Shown: positions 10,001-25,000, counted from the stretch's first letter. The stretch: 64,000 nucleotides of DNA from Planococcus citri (GCF_950023065.1 NC_088680.1:32476559-32540558), one strand, 5' to 3'. Notes: generated by a model from the sequence alone, not told the origin. Numbers and translations are program-made.

Positions 10001-13000
10001 AAAGAGCAGGCAAGCATTTATCATTTGTCAAAATTTCAAGTGCTCAAGTGTCATTTTCGATTTTTGGTGAATTTTTGAAAGTAATCAAATTTAGGCCAAG
10101 AATGAGGAAAAAATATCAAAATTTTACCAAATTGACCTAGAAAGCTGAAATTTGAGATATATCCTATTTTCGACCTGCCAAATTGATTGAAAACTGTTTC
10201 AAACCGTTTTGAGTAGCTCTAGAGCCTCCAGTAGATTTTTGAAAATCAAAATCCCCACAAAATGTCATCAAATTAAAATACTATCAACTAACAATACTGG
10301 AAACTCCATTTAAAATACATTGAGCGTTTTTATTACAATAATAGCGTGATCTGAACGGCCTGGTTTGAAACTAACTCTTATCAAAAATGCTCTGATTGGT
10401 TGGTTTATAACTTACTACTTTGAATCTTGTGCGTGTGCGAGATTCAAATCAGCAAATCAAATGCTTATGGTAAAATTTAGTTTCACTCCAGGCCGCTAGG
10501 AGGATAAAACACCATTTTTCGATGGAGTTGCCAGTATTGTCAGTTGATAGTATTTGATCAAATGGAGATGAAAAGCCGAAATTTACTCGGCATTCCAATT
10601 TTAACACCCTCTGAAGACTACTTCAGGCGGATTCAAGTCATTTTGGAGCTTCTAGTGACTTTTTGAAAATTCCGAAGTCGTGAATAACAGTGGTCATTTA
10701 TTGACAAATTGATCACTTCTTTATATTAAAGAGGGTATGAAGCCACGTACGATTTGTAAAAAAGTCTTTTACAATTAAAAGATATTTGGAGTAATTCTTG
10801 AGAGCTGGTGGAGGTCCGAATAAATTGACAGATAGAACGTCAGCGAGTGAATAGACCTCGAGATTTGGGCATATTTGATGATCTTATGATTCGTGTAATT
10901 TTTGTTTACCTTACAAACAATGCACATATTACATATGTCATGAATGTATATGAGAGGGAGTCATTATGGTACCTAGTGTATTCTTCAAAATATTGCTTAG
11001 AGTTCAACGGCCTGTATGTGTCCATAAGTGCAATGGAGGTAATCAACTGTGTCATACAATAGCTCATTAGGCAGGCAGGGGGACATTTGAACCATTTTCA
11101 AGCTTTCTAAGGAGGATCTTTTCTCCTGCTGCGTTTTTGAAAACTTTGAATTTAGTGAGCTAAATTTCCTGAATGTCTTGTTGCTTTTTATTATTCGCCA
11201 GACTTGAAATTTTCACAACATTTTATCAAATGAAGTTAAAAAGTCGAAAAAATTCACCTTCGTTTGAAGTAAAAAGGTGAAATTCAGTTGACATCCTATT
11301 TTTGGCATTATTCCAAAGTGGATTGCAGGCAGTTTCAATCTATTTTGGAGCCTCCAGTGCCCTTTTGTAAACTTCATTTTTTTAAGGAATACCACAAAAT
11401 CAGTCCAAATCAACTTTAGCATGCACTGTGGAGAGTAAATTTCGGTTTTCCAACTCCATTTGATGACATTTTTTAAAAATTTCAAGTTTCAGAAATCTAC
11501 TGGAGGCTTCAGTAATTTTCAAAAAGTCGCTTAAAGCTCCAAAATGACTTGAAATCCACCTGCAGTCGACTTCATAGCGTAGTGAACTTAGTTTACAGAA
11601 TGAAGTTCGGTCTTCCAACAGCATTTGATAAAATTTCATGGAAATTCAAGTTTCCAAAATCTGCTGGAGACTCCAAAATAACTTTAACTCACCTGAAACC
11701 CTCTTCAGAGGATGTTAAAATTGGAGTGCAGAGTAAATTTTGGCTTTTCATCTTCATTCAAGTTTTAGAAATCTACTGGAGGCTCCAGTAATTTTCGAAA
11801 AGTCGCTGGAGGCTCCAAAACGACTTGAAATCCACCTGCAGTCGACTTGGTAGCGAATTGAAATTAGTTTGCAAAATTAATTTCGGCTTTCCAACTCCAT
11901 TAATAAAATTTTGTGAGAATTTCAACTTTCAAGTTTCAAAAATCTACTGGAGGCTCCAGAACTACTCAAAACGGTTTGAAACAGTTTCCAATCGATTTGG
12001 AAGGTCGAAAATAGGGTATGTCCCAAATTTCAGCTTTCTAGGTCAATTTGGTAAAATTTTAATATTTTATCCTCATTTTTGACCTAAATTTGATTTTTAA
12101 AAATTCACCAAAAATCGAAAAAGACACTCAAGACACTTGAATTGTAGTCTCTTGGCCTCAAACATTTCGAATTTTTTTTTGATAAAACCCTCTCACCTCT
12201 GTCAAGGAGGTCTTTATAAACCTTAGATTCGTGATTCATTGACCCCATCGAGCAGGTAAACCGAGAAGAAAATGAATAAGAAAGGCAGATCTTACCATAA
12301 AGAATTTGTATAGCATCCTTATCGTCATCTGGTAACGTGAAATCCGACTTGCTGCCTTGATAATAAGGGTACATCAGCGATCCGGGTACATTGGAATGGG
12401 ACAATCCTAAAGAATGGCCGAACTCGTGAGCGGCAACCATAAACAAACTGGTACCACCTAAAAACCACACACATAAAACATACAGCTTAGATAATAACGT
12501 CGTCATCAGTCAACTATTTCCTGGCCTCGTTAGATCTGCGTTATCTCATCACAATAGCGAGAGAAGAGGATATCCTTCGATAATATTCAGTCTACTCGTA
12601 CGAACCTTTCGATCTGTCCACCATGGCATCGACGGTCCAATCTTCATCCAAATCAAAATGCGCATCTCCACCTCTTCCCGGACCGGGGAAAAAAGCATGA
12701 GCCAAAACTTTACCTTGTCCATCGAACGAGAACCCATCTCCATGATCGTGCCTGCGCATAAGAACAGAACCAACACATAAGTAAGCAAGCCTTTTCAATG
12801 CCAAGATTTTTTTTTTTATTCCTAGTAGACTTTTAATTTCGTCTCAACTTCGTATATGTATCTTGCGCCAAAAGAAGACAGCGGTGGCGGCGGCAGCGGC
12901 GGCGGCGTTTCGTTTATATGTCATTTGTTGTTAAATGAAGCACATTTCCGTCGCCATCAATCACACATACCGAACATCACATCGCATCGGGCTCAGCCAG

Positions 13001-16000
13001 AAGCCAGATCTTTTTTCACAAGTTTACGGTCAAGGTTGACTGTGTTCAAGTGTGCAGTAGAGTCCCTCCAAACGGGGTGAAAAATACCACCTCTAGCTAG
13101 CGGAGTCGAAGCCGAAAGTGAAAAGTATGGAGTTTTAAATTACACATGTATGTTATGTAGATCGATGCCGCCGCACAGCTTCTTCTCGCCAAGCTTTAAA
13201 CGAATAACATAAATACGCCTGTATCTTACCGTTCGAAATAAATCAAGATATCCGCGGCACTCGAACGCAGATTTCTGAATGTAATTCTCGACTGATTCGA
13301 CCAAACGTTGAGAGCTCGGTCGAGTACATTTTCCACCGAGTAGTAATCTAGGTTACGAATTTGACGAGATTCTAAGCTGTAACATCCAACAGAAAGAAAA
13401 CAATACACGTGTATTCGATTAGTTTGGATTTCATACAATGTACTTTATAAATACATACATAGGTAGGTATTATTTAGGTAGGTAATAGGTATTATACTTG
13501 AAAATTTAAATCATCGTTGAAATTTCATTTCTCTATGTAAATTAGGTCAGAGCTTTATTTAAAATACCTAACACTTTCGGTAGGTAAATTCAACTTTTTG
13601 CTGATTTCCGTCAGATAATAAAAATTTTTAAATCAACTCCATCAGCCTTCCACGTCCCAGAGAAATGCAAAGAACGAATTTTTAAACGTTTTTAGCACTT
13701 TTTGCGAGATTCGTTGCAAATACCCTGCATTGAACCCTTTTACATATCAAAAATTTCGAAATTTTCATCAAAAATTATTTTTTGTGGAAAAAAATTTAAT
13801 TTTATTATTAAATTTTTTCATCATGAAAATTGAATAAAGAATAAAATTGTCTATGGTAAGTAAATTTGGATCAGTTTTTTCTATACGAGGTCTGGTTTTT
13901 GAGAGATTTCAAGCAAAAGCAGAAAAATTTAACTGATGGGGGGGGGGTAAACTTTACGTATACTCAATTCAACTTTTTTTCTTTCGAGGACAAATTGTTT
14001 CCTTTTCAATAGACATTTTTTTTTAAAGGAAAGGGGAGGATCATTTCAAGCGAAGAAGAATGCAAATCATTGAAAACCCTTCCCTAAAAGAGGTCTTTTT
14101 ATCAATTATTAAATTTTTTTTCAAATTTGAAGGAGCCAGCCAAAAAAATTTTTTATGTATTTTGAATTTTTGTTTGTTTGTTTTTTTAGTTTAGGTGATT
14201 CTTATGTTAGATGTCCATCAACAGGTACAAATTCAAAGTTGTTCAATAATAATTATAACTATACAATCTTAAGAACATAAATCACCACATCAACTCATTT
14301 TGACAAAAAGACTACTATTTTGAGAATCCCTGAACTCGACAAAAATGAATACAAGTTTTTCAAAAGGTATTAATGAGATGATATAGAAATACTAAAAACA
14401 TCAAGTGACCACTTAAATCAAAAAAATGGGAAAAAATTCTAAAATATTCTATTTTAAAAAAATTTTTCAAGCTTTGAGCCTTCACCACAAAAAGTTAAGC
14501 ATTTGGCTTGAAAATTTGAAATTTTCTCAAAGCCTTCACCACAAAAAGTTAAGCATTTGGCTTGAAAATTTGAAATTTTCCCAAACGCTTCATTGAGGTC
14601 ATTTGAGAATAATTTTTTGCAGGCTACATCTTTTAAAAAAATTCTGCCCTTGACTCGAATACATAAGAAGCACTTTTCAAATTTGGAAATATTCTCGAAG
14701 CCCCTCTCCCACCTCAAAATGGACTCTCAACATTTGAAAACGTTTTTGAGATTTTTCAACAGTTACTTAATAATATATTTTGCTCGTTTTCAAACCAGAG
14801 CATAGAGATTAAAGGTCCGTTGACGAGCTCTCAAAATCTCAAATAATTCAGCAGTCCAAGCAAAATGTGAAAATGAATTTAAAAAAAAAAAGTTGCAAAA
14901 ACTTACAATTATTTCTAGAAATACCTATCTACAAAATGAATGAAAATTTCATATGAGATTTCGCACCAAAAATTTAGGCTACAATACTTGAGAAAAAATT
15001 GAAAGGATGACCCCAATTTTCTCAAAACTGTTGAATCGGTGGGTGCAGAAAGGGAACAAGTCACATTTTTGGAAATTTTTTTTTCACGGATATAGGGGTT
15101 TCAAAGTACGGCGGATCAACTGGTGATGTCAGATTTCCGCAAAACTCCCGGGAAAGTGGTATTTGGGCGCAGAAAAAGGGCGGATCCGCATTTATGACTT
15201 TTTTGTAAAATTTTTTAAATTCCTTGAAAAATAACTAACATTTTTGAGAAGACCATTTTTTGAAATTTAAGTTAATCTCTGAACTGAAAAATGATGAAAA
15301 AATTAACAACTTCGGCAAAAAGTCTTAGAACTCAAGGGGTTTTTGGTCAATTTAAACGAGATAGCAGTCTAAATGATGTACTTAGATGTAGAATCAAGCC
15401 CCATTCGTGCCCGAGCAATTTCAAAAAAAATTTTGTCGATTGGGTGCAGAAAGGGTCTAAGTCCCATTTGTTTAGGCAGCAACAGCGCCGGCGCACGTGA
15501 GTATTTTTTTTTCTAAACAGTGCTAAAAATTGTGTGTTGGGGTCCTCTTTCAATGACCTTAAGCATGTTTACCAAAAATTTTTGATTTTCAAATAAATCA
15601 TTTTTTTGTTATTCCTGAAAAGTGCGAAAATGGACTTGTTCCCTTTCTGCACCCACCGATTCAGTTATATTGATTTCCGAACCCAAATTTATATTTCTTC
15701 TGATTGGAAACAAAGAGCTAAGTTGATAGGAATTATAGTTGTGAAATTTTCATCATCTAAAAATCTTTCCGATTCCCACCTCTTCAATTTTTTTAGGACC
15801 CACAAAGGAAAAATTCAGGCACAGAATTTCATTCTGCGTTTTTGATAACTTCGGTTCTTCTACCTAGCTCGATCACAAGGAAATTTTTCACATCACGAAA
15901 AATTGGAATCAAATGAAATCTTCAGATGTGGGGGGGGGGGTTCGATTTCAAAGAATTTCATTTTGAAATTTCAAATTCAGAAAAAAATTGACAAAAACTG

Positions 16001-19000
16001 AAATTTTTGACAATTTGACAAAATTATGAAAAAATTCTCATTTTGGTAGGGATCCAAATGCAAAAATGTTGAAAATTTATCGAAATTTAATTTTAAAAGT
16101 TGAAAAAGAATATAAAAATTTGAGAAATTTCCAAATTTTCAAAATAAAATCCCCCAAAAAATTAAGTACTTACATGAACGACCAAAAATTTCAATTTGTA
16201 AATATATTTTTCTTGCAATTCCAGCATTATTTCAAAATAAAAATTTTTTCTGCAAAAAAACTTTAATGCTGCAAAAAAATTGCAAAAATTTTTTATGTTT
16301 GGATTTGGACCAAAATTTGAATGAAATTTTTTCAAAATCAAATTTCCCTGGCATTTGATTTTGTTTCATTTCAATTTTGTGACGATGTAACAATTTTTCT
16401 TCATAGCTGATGAAAGTGTTCAAAAAAATGAATGAAATGTAGGTATTTTGGAACATTTTTTTGCTCTGGTGTTCCTACGATATACGATCAAGGAGAAGAA
16501 ATCTTATACTTAGCAAAGTTTCATCAATTTGATCTTTCGTTTCTATTTGAATTTTTAAATTTGCCCTTGGAAATTCAGAAACTGTTTTGAACGTTGAGGA
16601 ATCCTCAATTTCCAAAGTGAATGATGACTCTAAATTTTTTTTAAAAACCCTCAGTCCAATTTTTCAGATCAACTTTTTGCACGAAATTTTTTTTAATTCA
16701 TCCCATTGAACTTGTTCTGGACATTGAAAGGTTTAAGAAAAGGACATTCTTATCTGATTTTCGCGATTCTAAACTCAATTCTTTTTTAATTTCCTTCAGG
16801 GTTCAATTTTATCATCCCTGAGACGATTTTCGATTTTCAATATATTTTAATAATTCTAGCAGTATTTTGAAGAAGTTTTTCAGCATAATTATGAGAATAA
16901 TGAGACTTATACGATGCAATGGTTCAATTTTTTTTCTCGAAAATAGGGCTAAAGGTACATTCTTCTCCTAGCTTTGCCAAAATTCTTTCAAAATAACCAT
17001 TTTATTCCTGAAAATTGTTTTCAAAATTCGAAGATAATGCGAGTATCAAAACCATAATATTGAGATTTGTCAAAATTCACTCAAAATAACTCATTTTTTC
17101 TGATTTTTTTTTCAAACTTCGGAGATAATATTGAAAACAACCCATCAACTGTCCTCAGTCTATAAAATCTGAACTTCACCTCCAACCCAATCATCATTTT
17201 TCGAGACAGAACAAAAGAATCAGACCTCAAGAGACAACATCGTCACACAGCTCTTGCCAATAAACACCATAATTATCCAATAGGCGAATTTAATCCCCCA
17301 TACAACACAAACGCCCTCATTAAAAAACTTGAAATAAGTAGGTACACTCGTCGTTCAACCGTACCAAAAATCCATCCCATCCACCACAAACCATATACAA
17401 GCACGAACACAACAAAATAAAATACATCGAAGCATTCATAAAACTCATCGTTGACTCGAATATTCGCCTTTACATTGATAAAACAATGCACCACGCACCG
17501 CGGTACATTACACATTCTCACTTGGTTCGAGAATTCGAAATACGAAAGAGAGAGAAAAAAATCACAATCGCTGTTGCTAATCGCCATTTAACCCTTCTCT
17601 CTCCTACGTCTCTGGTCTCCGGTTCAACATTCGGTTACGCACCACATAAACCTTTCACAATTACATCCCAAGAGGGCACCCTCCGAGGAGAAATTTCTGC
17701 CAAGCTAATCAACTCAATTACTCAGCAGGGGAGGGTTCCGACTGTGGCGCGAGAGGTCTTCTGCTAACACTTTCGAATGGTTCGAAATACGTACAGTGTA
17801 CACCATGTCGGTCTATTCGACGTAATGTACACGAAATTAGCTATAGACTTTCTCATATTTTACTTCTCTTTGTACACTCAAGTAGCTATTTAGATGACGA
17901 TTATAATAAATTGTAGGTATAAAATATACTCTAAGAAAATGTAGTATTAATTTAGATAACTAAATTATGTACGTAGAGGGCGCTGTGTTCATTTGATGCT
18001 GGAAGTATACGATACGAATATAAGAGAGGCCTACCGATGCTGGATAATTTTTTTATAAAGAAAATTAAAAGAACCCTGCTAGCTGCGGTAGGTATTGTTT
18101 AGTGCGTAGTTTAGTGCGTAGTTTACGTTGAAATTACACCCCGAAGGTTTAATTAATTTTTACGCCAATTTGATGAAATTTTATCGAATTGAACTTTTCG
18201 CAAGCTCGACGAAAAAAAAAAAAGAAGGAAAAAATACCAAACAACATAAAAGGATGAAATTTATACCACAACTTGTCGCCTCGCGCGACGACCCAGAAAA
18301 TATTTATAAGAACTAAGAAGCTGTTTTTTTCCTCTCTACTTTCTTCAAAGGAAGGAGAAAAATAGACGTGGCTGCGAAAACAAATCGCATTTGCGGTATA
18401 AAATACGCGAGATTGGCGTCATTTTAGTATAATACTGTCTGCGATGACTCACGAGATAGCGACTCGACTCGACTCGAATCCAGTACTTGGTTCTTAATGA
18501 ATCATCGTGAAGAATACATGAATAATATTGCTTCGGTTCGAACGAGTAAAAGAAGAACTACATAAATAATATCATCTCTAGCAAAGTCTAAGTCTATAAC
18601 TCTAAACTATGTAAAATTACACATGCGGAAACGTTTCACCAAAATATACATACGTCGTTCGCGAACGAGAGTGAAAAAAAATGTTAAAAATAAATTTCTT
18701 TTTTAAGCTATAGGTAGATATGTACATCACACTACAGTGAAAAAAAAGTCCATCTATCCGGTGTTCTGCATTTAATCGGCGTAATTGCTCACTCAAGGAG
18801 GTTGTGATGATCAAATCAAACACATCACGCCCAGATTGAGTGAGTTACCAGGTCGATTACTTCTTCATCCGAGGTTTGATCCGGAACCGGTTCTCTCGTC
18901 AGCTGTCTATAATTATACTTATATGATAAAATTAAAATTATCTTATAAATAAAAATAATAATCTAAGGGGGAAAAAAAGCTCGTTGGCTTAGAAACGAAA

Positions 19001-22000
19001 ATTATTGTATAAGTCGATTTGAGAATACAAAAATAAATAAATTTATTCCGACCACGTTATCCTTTCAACGAAGCATTAAAAAGCTCTTATATATTTTTTT
19101 TCTCAATAGGCGTACTCACAATCAAAACCAAAGCACCGCGGCGACGCTACTGCTACGCGTCGAATACGTGTGTGTGTTTATGTCTGAGTGTGTGTGTGTA
19201 CATGAGATGAAAATTGCTGTAAATGCAAATTCATCCAGCCAGTCACAATTCCTCCTATTTACCGTGATATAAACGTTTGTTAAAAATTTACTCAGCCAAT
19301 TCGCCGCGCCGCTTCTCGTTTTCTCATATAAATCGAAACCTTTGTCGCATAAAAATACTGCATCAGGCGAAAACGAAATCCCCCCGAAGGTTCTTTTCCC
19401 ATCGACGTGATCATTATGACGATGACGTCTGCATTAGGGAAGCAAAATTTTCCCAAACGTTCGTTTTTCTTTTCCCTTCCACCCATGACTTTCTGCCACG
19501 TTCTCTTTTGTCAAGTTTTTATATACGAGTGGATCGTCTCTCTTGGAGCCTGGTTTTTTCCTTTGCCTCGCACAGAGACGACGAGAAGATGCGTCTATGG
19601 ATAAATTAGCGAAAAGAGATGCGAAAAATATAGACGAAGTTCCATAATATTATGATCACGTGTTTTTGTGTACATTATTTTGCCAATTTCTCTGAAAAAT
19701 AACAGAGAAGTGAGAAAAAGTTTGTAAACACACATGTTTTGGATAATTTCACATCAGATTATAATTCAGCAGTAGATAAAATACTCTTCACATTGCCAAT
19801 TTTAGTGAGTATAATTCAAAAATTTTCTGATCATAAAACTGATGAAGGAGACTTTTCACGTTCACCCCCTACCCTTAAACCGGTTCCTGGGAGCTAGTAT
19901 ATCACACACCCAGATCCCCCAAAATCGTGTAAAATTCCGGTATGAAAAATTGGTTTCAACTGGTTTTCATTGAAAATACCCCCCTCCCTCCCACCACAAC
20001 CGGTTCACACAAATGTTACCAATGAGATGTGATTCTATTTCAAAATTGGATAATTTATAGTGCAAATATGAAGAAATAGTTGGAGTTCAAATATTTGCCC
20101 AATATGCGAAAGCACCTACTACAGGTATAAACAAAATGAAACCAGTTTCAATCGTTTTTCATGAACACTTTACAGGAGACTGATACGGAAAATATCAAAC
20201 TTGAAATTTATCCAGTTCATGAGGAAATGAGTTCGAATACTTTTCCAATTATGCAAAAGGAAAAGACCACAGGTGTATAAAAAACCTAGTTCATTAAAAC
20301 CGGTTTAAACCAGTTTCTAGTGTTTAAAATAATGACTCAAAAAACGATCAACATTTTATGATTCATCCAGTTCAAAAGAAAATAAGATCAAATATTTTTC
20401 CAAGTAGGTATACAAAGGCGCTACAGAAACTAAAAAATGTGTAAAAAAGAAACCGGTTCAAATAAAATTAATTTTCATTGAAAAATTTCTGATCAAATGG
20501 TTCTAAAAAAATTATACCTAGAAATGTTTCAATATTCGTTCAATTCATTGAAATAGTTTGAATGTTTTATGCCAAAGACCGCAGTTTGATAGATGTATAC
20601 GAAAATCCATCATACTAAACCGGTTTAAATAGGTTTCAATCAAAAATATTTTGCAGTCAAAAAAATTTTTTTAAATTTTTAATTCAACAATGATAATTCA
20701 GATTTTTTGATTACTGACGATTCAAGTCCAGAACTAAATTGAGACTACTTATAATCGCACAGGAATGCTGACAAAGTGTAGCACAGACAAACCGGTTCAA
20801 ATCAATTCCTAATAAAATTTGAAAAAAAAACATTAAAATTGAAAATTATTCCAAGCAAGATCATACAAAATAAAACATCTGTGAAAATATAGGTAACTTG
20901 AAAAATTCAAGACATTTGCTTCTGAAACTGGTTTTACCTATTTCAAAAAACTGGTTTCTTTCCCCAACAGTTTCAAGATCTTCTTCTATCTACATAGACA
21001 TTGTACATCATTTTGATCCTTACCTCAAGTACCCAAAAATTGTGAATACGACTGCTTTACTATGTTCAATATCAAGAAAGCAGTTTTGTGAACCGGTTCA
21101 AACTGGTTACAATTTTTTAATTTCATGCCATATTACGTAGTGAGCAACAGTTTATTTCTCACTATGAGTAATTCAAAGCAAATGGGCTGATTGTAACCAG
21201 TTTAAACCGGTTTTGAAACTGGTTTATCAACATAGAACATAGTAAGATGATCGAATTTGCGATAGTTGAGTGTTTGAAAATAAGCATGAAGGTAGTTTTA
21301 TTCAACATTATTGATACAACATTCTTACAATGATTGATAAACAAAGGAAAACCAGTTCTTAAAACTGGTTCATTGCAAACCGGTTACAATTCTCAAATTT
21401 TTGAATACTTAATCAACCTTGAATTACAACATTTTTGATGAAGCTCTAATTTTTTTTCAACTCGAAAATAACATTTTTTGACTGGTAATTACGAGTGATT
21501 TTAACTAGTCAGACTGATTTCAAACAGTTGGAACCAGTTTTGAGACAGATTTCTCAATGTTGACGACTGTGATACAACTGATACATATGTAAGATGGTCG
21601 AATTTGGAATTGTGTAGAGTATTTAAAAATAAGTAAGAGAGCAGTTATATCGAATAAGATCTGATAATTTCTCAAAAAACCGGTTTCATAAACAATTCCA
21701 AAATGTTATTCAATACAAATTATCTAAGTACTCCAATTTTGATTTTAAATACTGAACGTTTGCTACTATGACCATCCTCTACAGTTTTCAACAATGAGAA
21801 ACCAGTTTTAAAACTCGTTCAAACCGGTTTGCAATTCTCAAATTTTTAGACATTCAAAGTTAAAGTACAGTTTTCAAGTTTCAATTTTTTTCTTTCTCAA
21901 AAATACCTACCACTGCTCATTAGGGACCACAAAAAATTTAAACCAGAATCATGTAGAACCGGTTTCAATTTAAGAATTCATCTACCTATTTAAGAAGATT

Positions 22001-25000
22001 TAGTTGAATGACAATTGATTGGTGAAGATTCGCATAAGCATAAAAAACTGGTTCTACAGAATTTTATGAACTGCGGAAAAAATAATAAGTATGACAAAAA
22101 TTGAACAAATTATTGGAATCATTTTTACAAAGCTATTCAATTCAGAGTCTTAACATTATCAGAATTATTTAATTTCTGAAATATGTACTCGCATTCGAGA
22201 TTTCGAAACCTCTCCCCTCCCTTTTTCCCCACCATCAATACTTGATAACAGTTTAGAGAATCATTTCCTCAATTTGGAAAGGTGAAAAACCGGTTTGAAT
22301 TTTTTAAAAAATGTAATTCAACAGTCAAGTACGATCTGAAATTAAAGAAAAATTCTCAACTTGCACAGCTGAGTACAAAATGAATTCAAATGGTGTTTTT
22401 TCTGTTCCTAAGAACGAAAAGCGCTTTTTCAAACCAATTGGAATTTGTTTTCAAATTTTTGGAGAAATTGAACGATTCTTTCATACACATGTTTACACAA
22501 AATTTGATATCCATAAATACTGCAACTGAAACCGGTTTCACACATATCTATTTGTAATAGAGGAAATTCACTTTGGTAAACATTTAAAAATGGCACTATA
22601 TTAAATTTTTTTGAAAAAAAAGCAAATACTCGAGTATCTACCTATGTATTCGAAACAGACGAATTTGAATGGAATTTTATATTTGTATCTAAATTAGAAA
22701 CAAAAAGAAATCATACCTGAACCGGTTCAAGTTCTAATTACGAGTACAATCCAGTTGGCAAATGTAATACAATCCAAGCATTATTTTAATTAAAAGAATT
22801 GACCAGTCACCAAAAAATCCAATTCGATCAACATTTCGTCTCATATTTACTAATTTACCAGCAGCATAATAAAAAAGTAATTTAAATTCGGCAACATTGC
22901 AACGCGAAATGGAATTTCACCGCAAACCTTCGCACGACACATGTATGTACGAATACCATAACAAGCTGCATAATCTGCACATCGATGACCAAATGCAAAC
23001 TAGTTTAAAATTCCGCGAAGATGCATCCCATCCATCCACACAAATTTCACTCGAATGAAACGACACCACAAGTCCCAAGTCCACGAAGTCACAACGCACG
23101 CGAAGGCGAAACTGCTCGTCAAAAAAATCTCACCTCATCAAATAACCCAGGTGACTGCTGATTTCGCAGAAAACCTATACCTATTATTCCAAACCCATAA
23201 CTCGATTGCAAAATACCGAGAAAATTTTCTAAGCGCCTATACCATTGTTATCTGGCGATACTGGTAATTCGCGGGAAACACATACCTACTCAAGTCGTAA
23301 GTATACAATACAGGAGCCCATAAGTATAGGAAACGCAATCGATAAATATGAAGTTTGAACTCGTGTACGTTTATTTTTCTGATATCAAACCGTGGGAATT
23401 GATCCATTTCACGATGAAGAAAAATTTATTCGGTGCGAATTCGTCGAATTAGTCGAAGGGAGCGGAAGACGTTATGGCATTGAAAAGTACGATAACACGT
23501 CGATATAGAAATTTTCCATGTGTACGAATTTCGCAGTTTCGCAGTTTCGCGTAGTAAATATTTTAAACATGCAAATTATTTACCAATAAGGTGATATAAG
23601 TATACGTCACGTTGTCATCTTAGCGAGATTTTTTCCACACGTATTGTCGTCTGATAAAATGCAAATTTTTCGATCATACCAATACCGTGGAGGCAGTTCG
23701 TCGATCTCGTTGATTTGATTTCAAGATACATGACTGTATACGCAGGCAGAAGCTGCCGAAACAACGAATTTCTCTTTCGTAATATATTTTTATATGTATT
23801 TCTTTTTCCTTTTTTTTTTTTTTTTCTTCTAACACGAGGACGAGACGTATACTCGCGTATAGTTGGGAATTAATTCGATTAAAACGCGCGGCGCGGATTC
23901 GACGTGTGGGTGGATTGTTCAACAACGTAGGGTGCTGAACCGAGGAAATACGTAGAAAAAAACCTCTAGTGTTGAATTTCCGTCCTCTCTATGGGAACAC
24001 ACGAGATAAAAAAAATCTCTCTTCGTATTTTCTTTACACCAGTGTTCTCAATGACGAGCCATTATACAGGGTGTTCTATAAAAAATTTAACGCCAACGTT
24101 GTCATGTCATAATATAATGGGGTTCATTTCGACTTTCGAGTACCTACTTGCCCAGTTCGAGTAAGTAATTAAATTTCGGCTCTTTATAGCAAAATCTGCT
24201 GTAGACAAAAGGGAAGGGGACGTTTTTTAAAAAAATTCTGAAATTTCAATTCTTTACTCTCCTTACCCCTCCAAGAAAAAAATGAATGAATCAATGACCA
24301 GGCTTTTGGAACGAAAACGTTATAAGATTTGTGACAGGAAATGTTTTCATGGTTCAATTTGAGGAAAGTATGGGAAGGGAAGGGAAGGGAAAAGACCGGT
24401 TCAAAATTTGTTCACATCAATTTTTTTTCAATTTTCAGTAAAAACTAGAAAAGTGATTGGGAAATTTCAAATTCTGAAAAAAAAACGCAAACAAATGGAA
24501 AATTTTTAAGTTTGATGAAAAATTGACAAAAAAAATGTAAAAAGAAGACAACTTACTTTCAGATTTAGAAAAAAAAACAGGATTTTTGCAATCTTGAAAA
24601 ACCTGAAGATTTTTTTGCTTTGATATAGAAAATTTTACACAATTTTGATTTTAAAAAAAGCAAAATTTTTAGCAATTTTTAAAAAATACAAAATTTTTTG
24701 TCAATTTTGGCACAAATAAGATGTCTTGCTAACTTGACAATATAATACATATATAACGAGATTTTTTTTACAATAATTTCTATACAAAAAACAAGATTTT
24801 TGCTACTAAAAAGCATACGACTTTTCGAAATTTTGGCAAAAAAGAGGACTTTTTGCAATTTTGGCAATAAAGCAAAATTTCTTTGAAATTATTGAAGAAG
24901 CAAAACTTTTTCATTCTGGAAGTAAGATTTTCATTAATCACAAATTATAAATTTTGGCAAAAAGCAAGTTTTTTGCAATCTTACATAAAAATGAAGCAAG

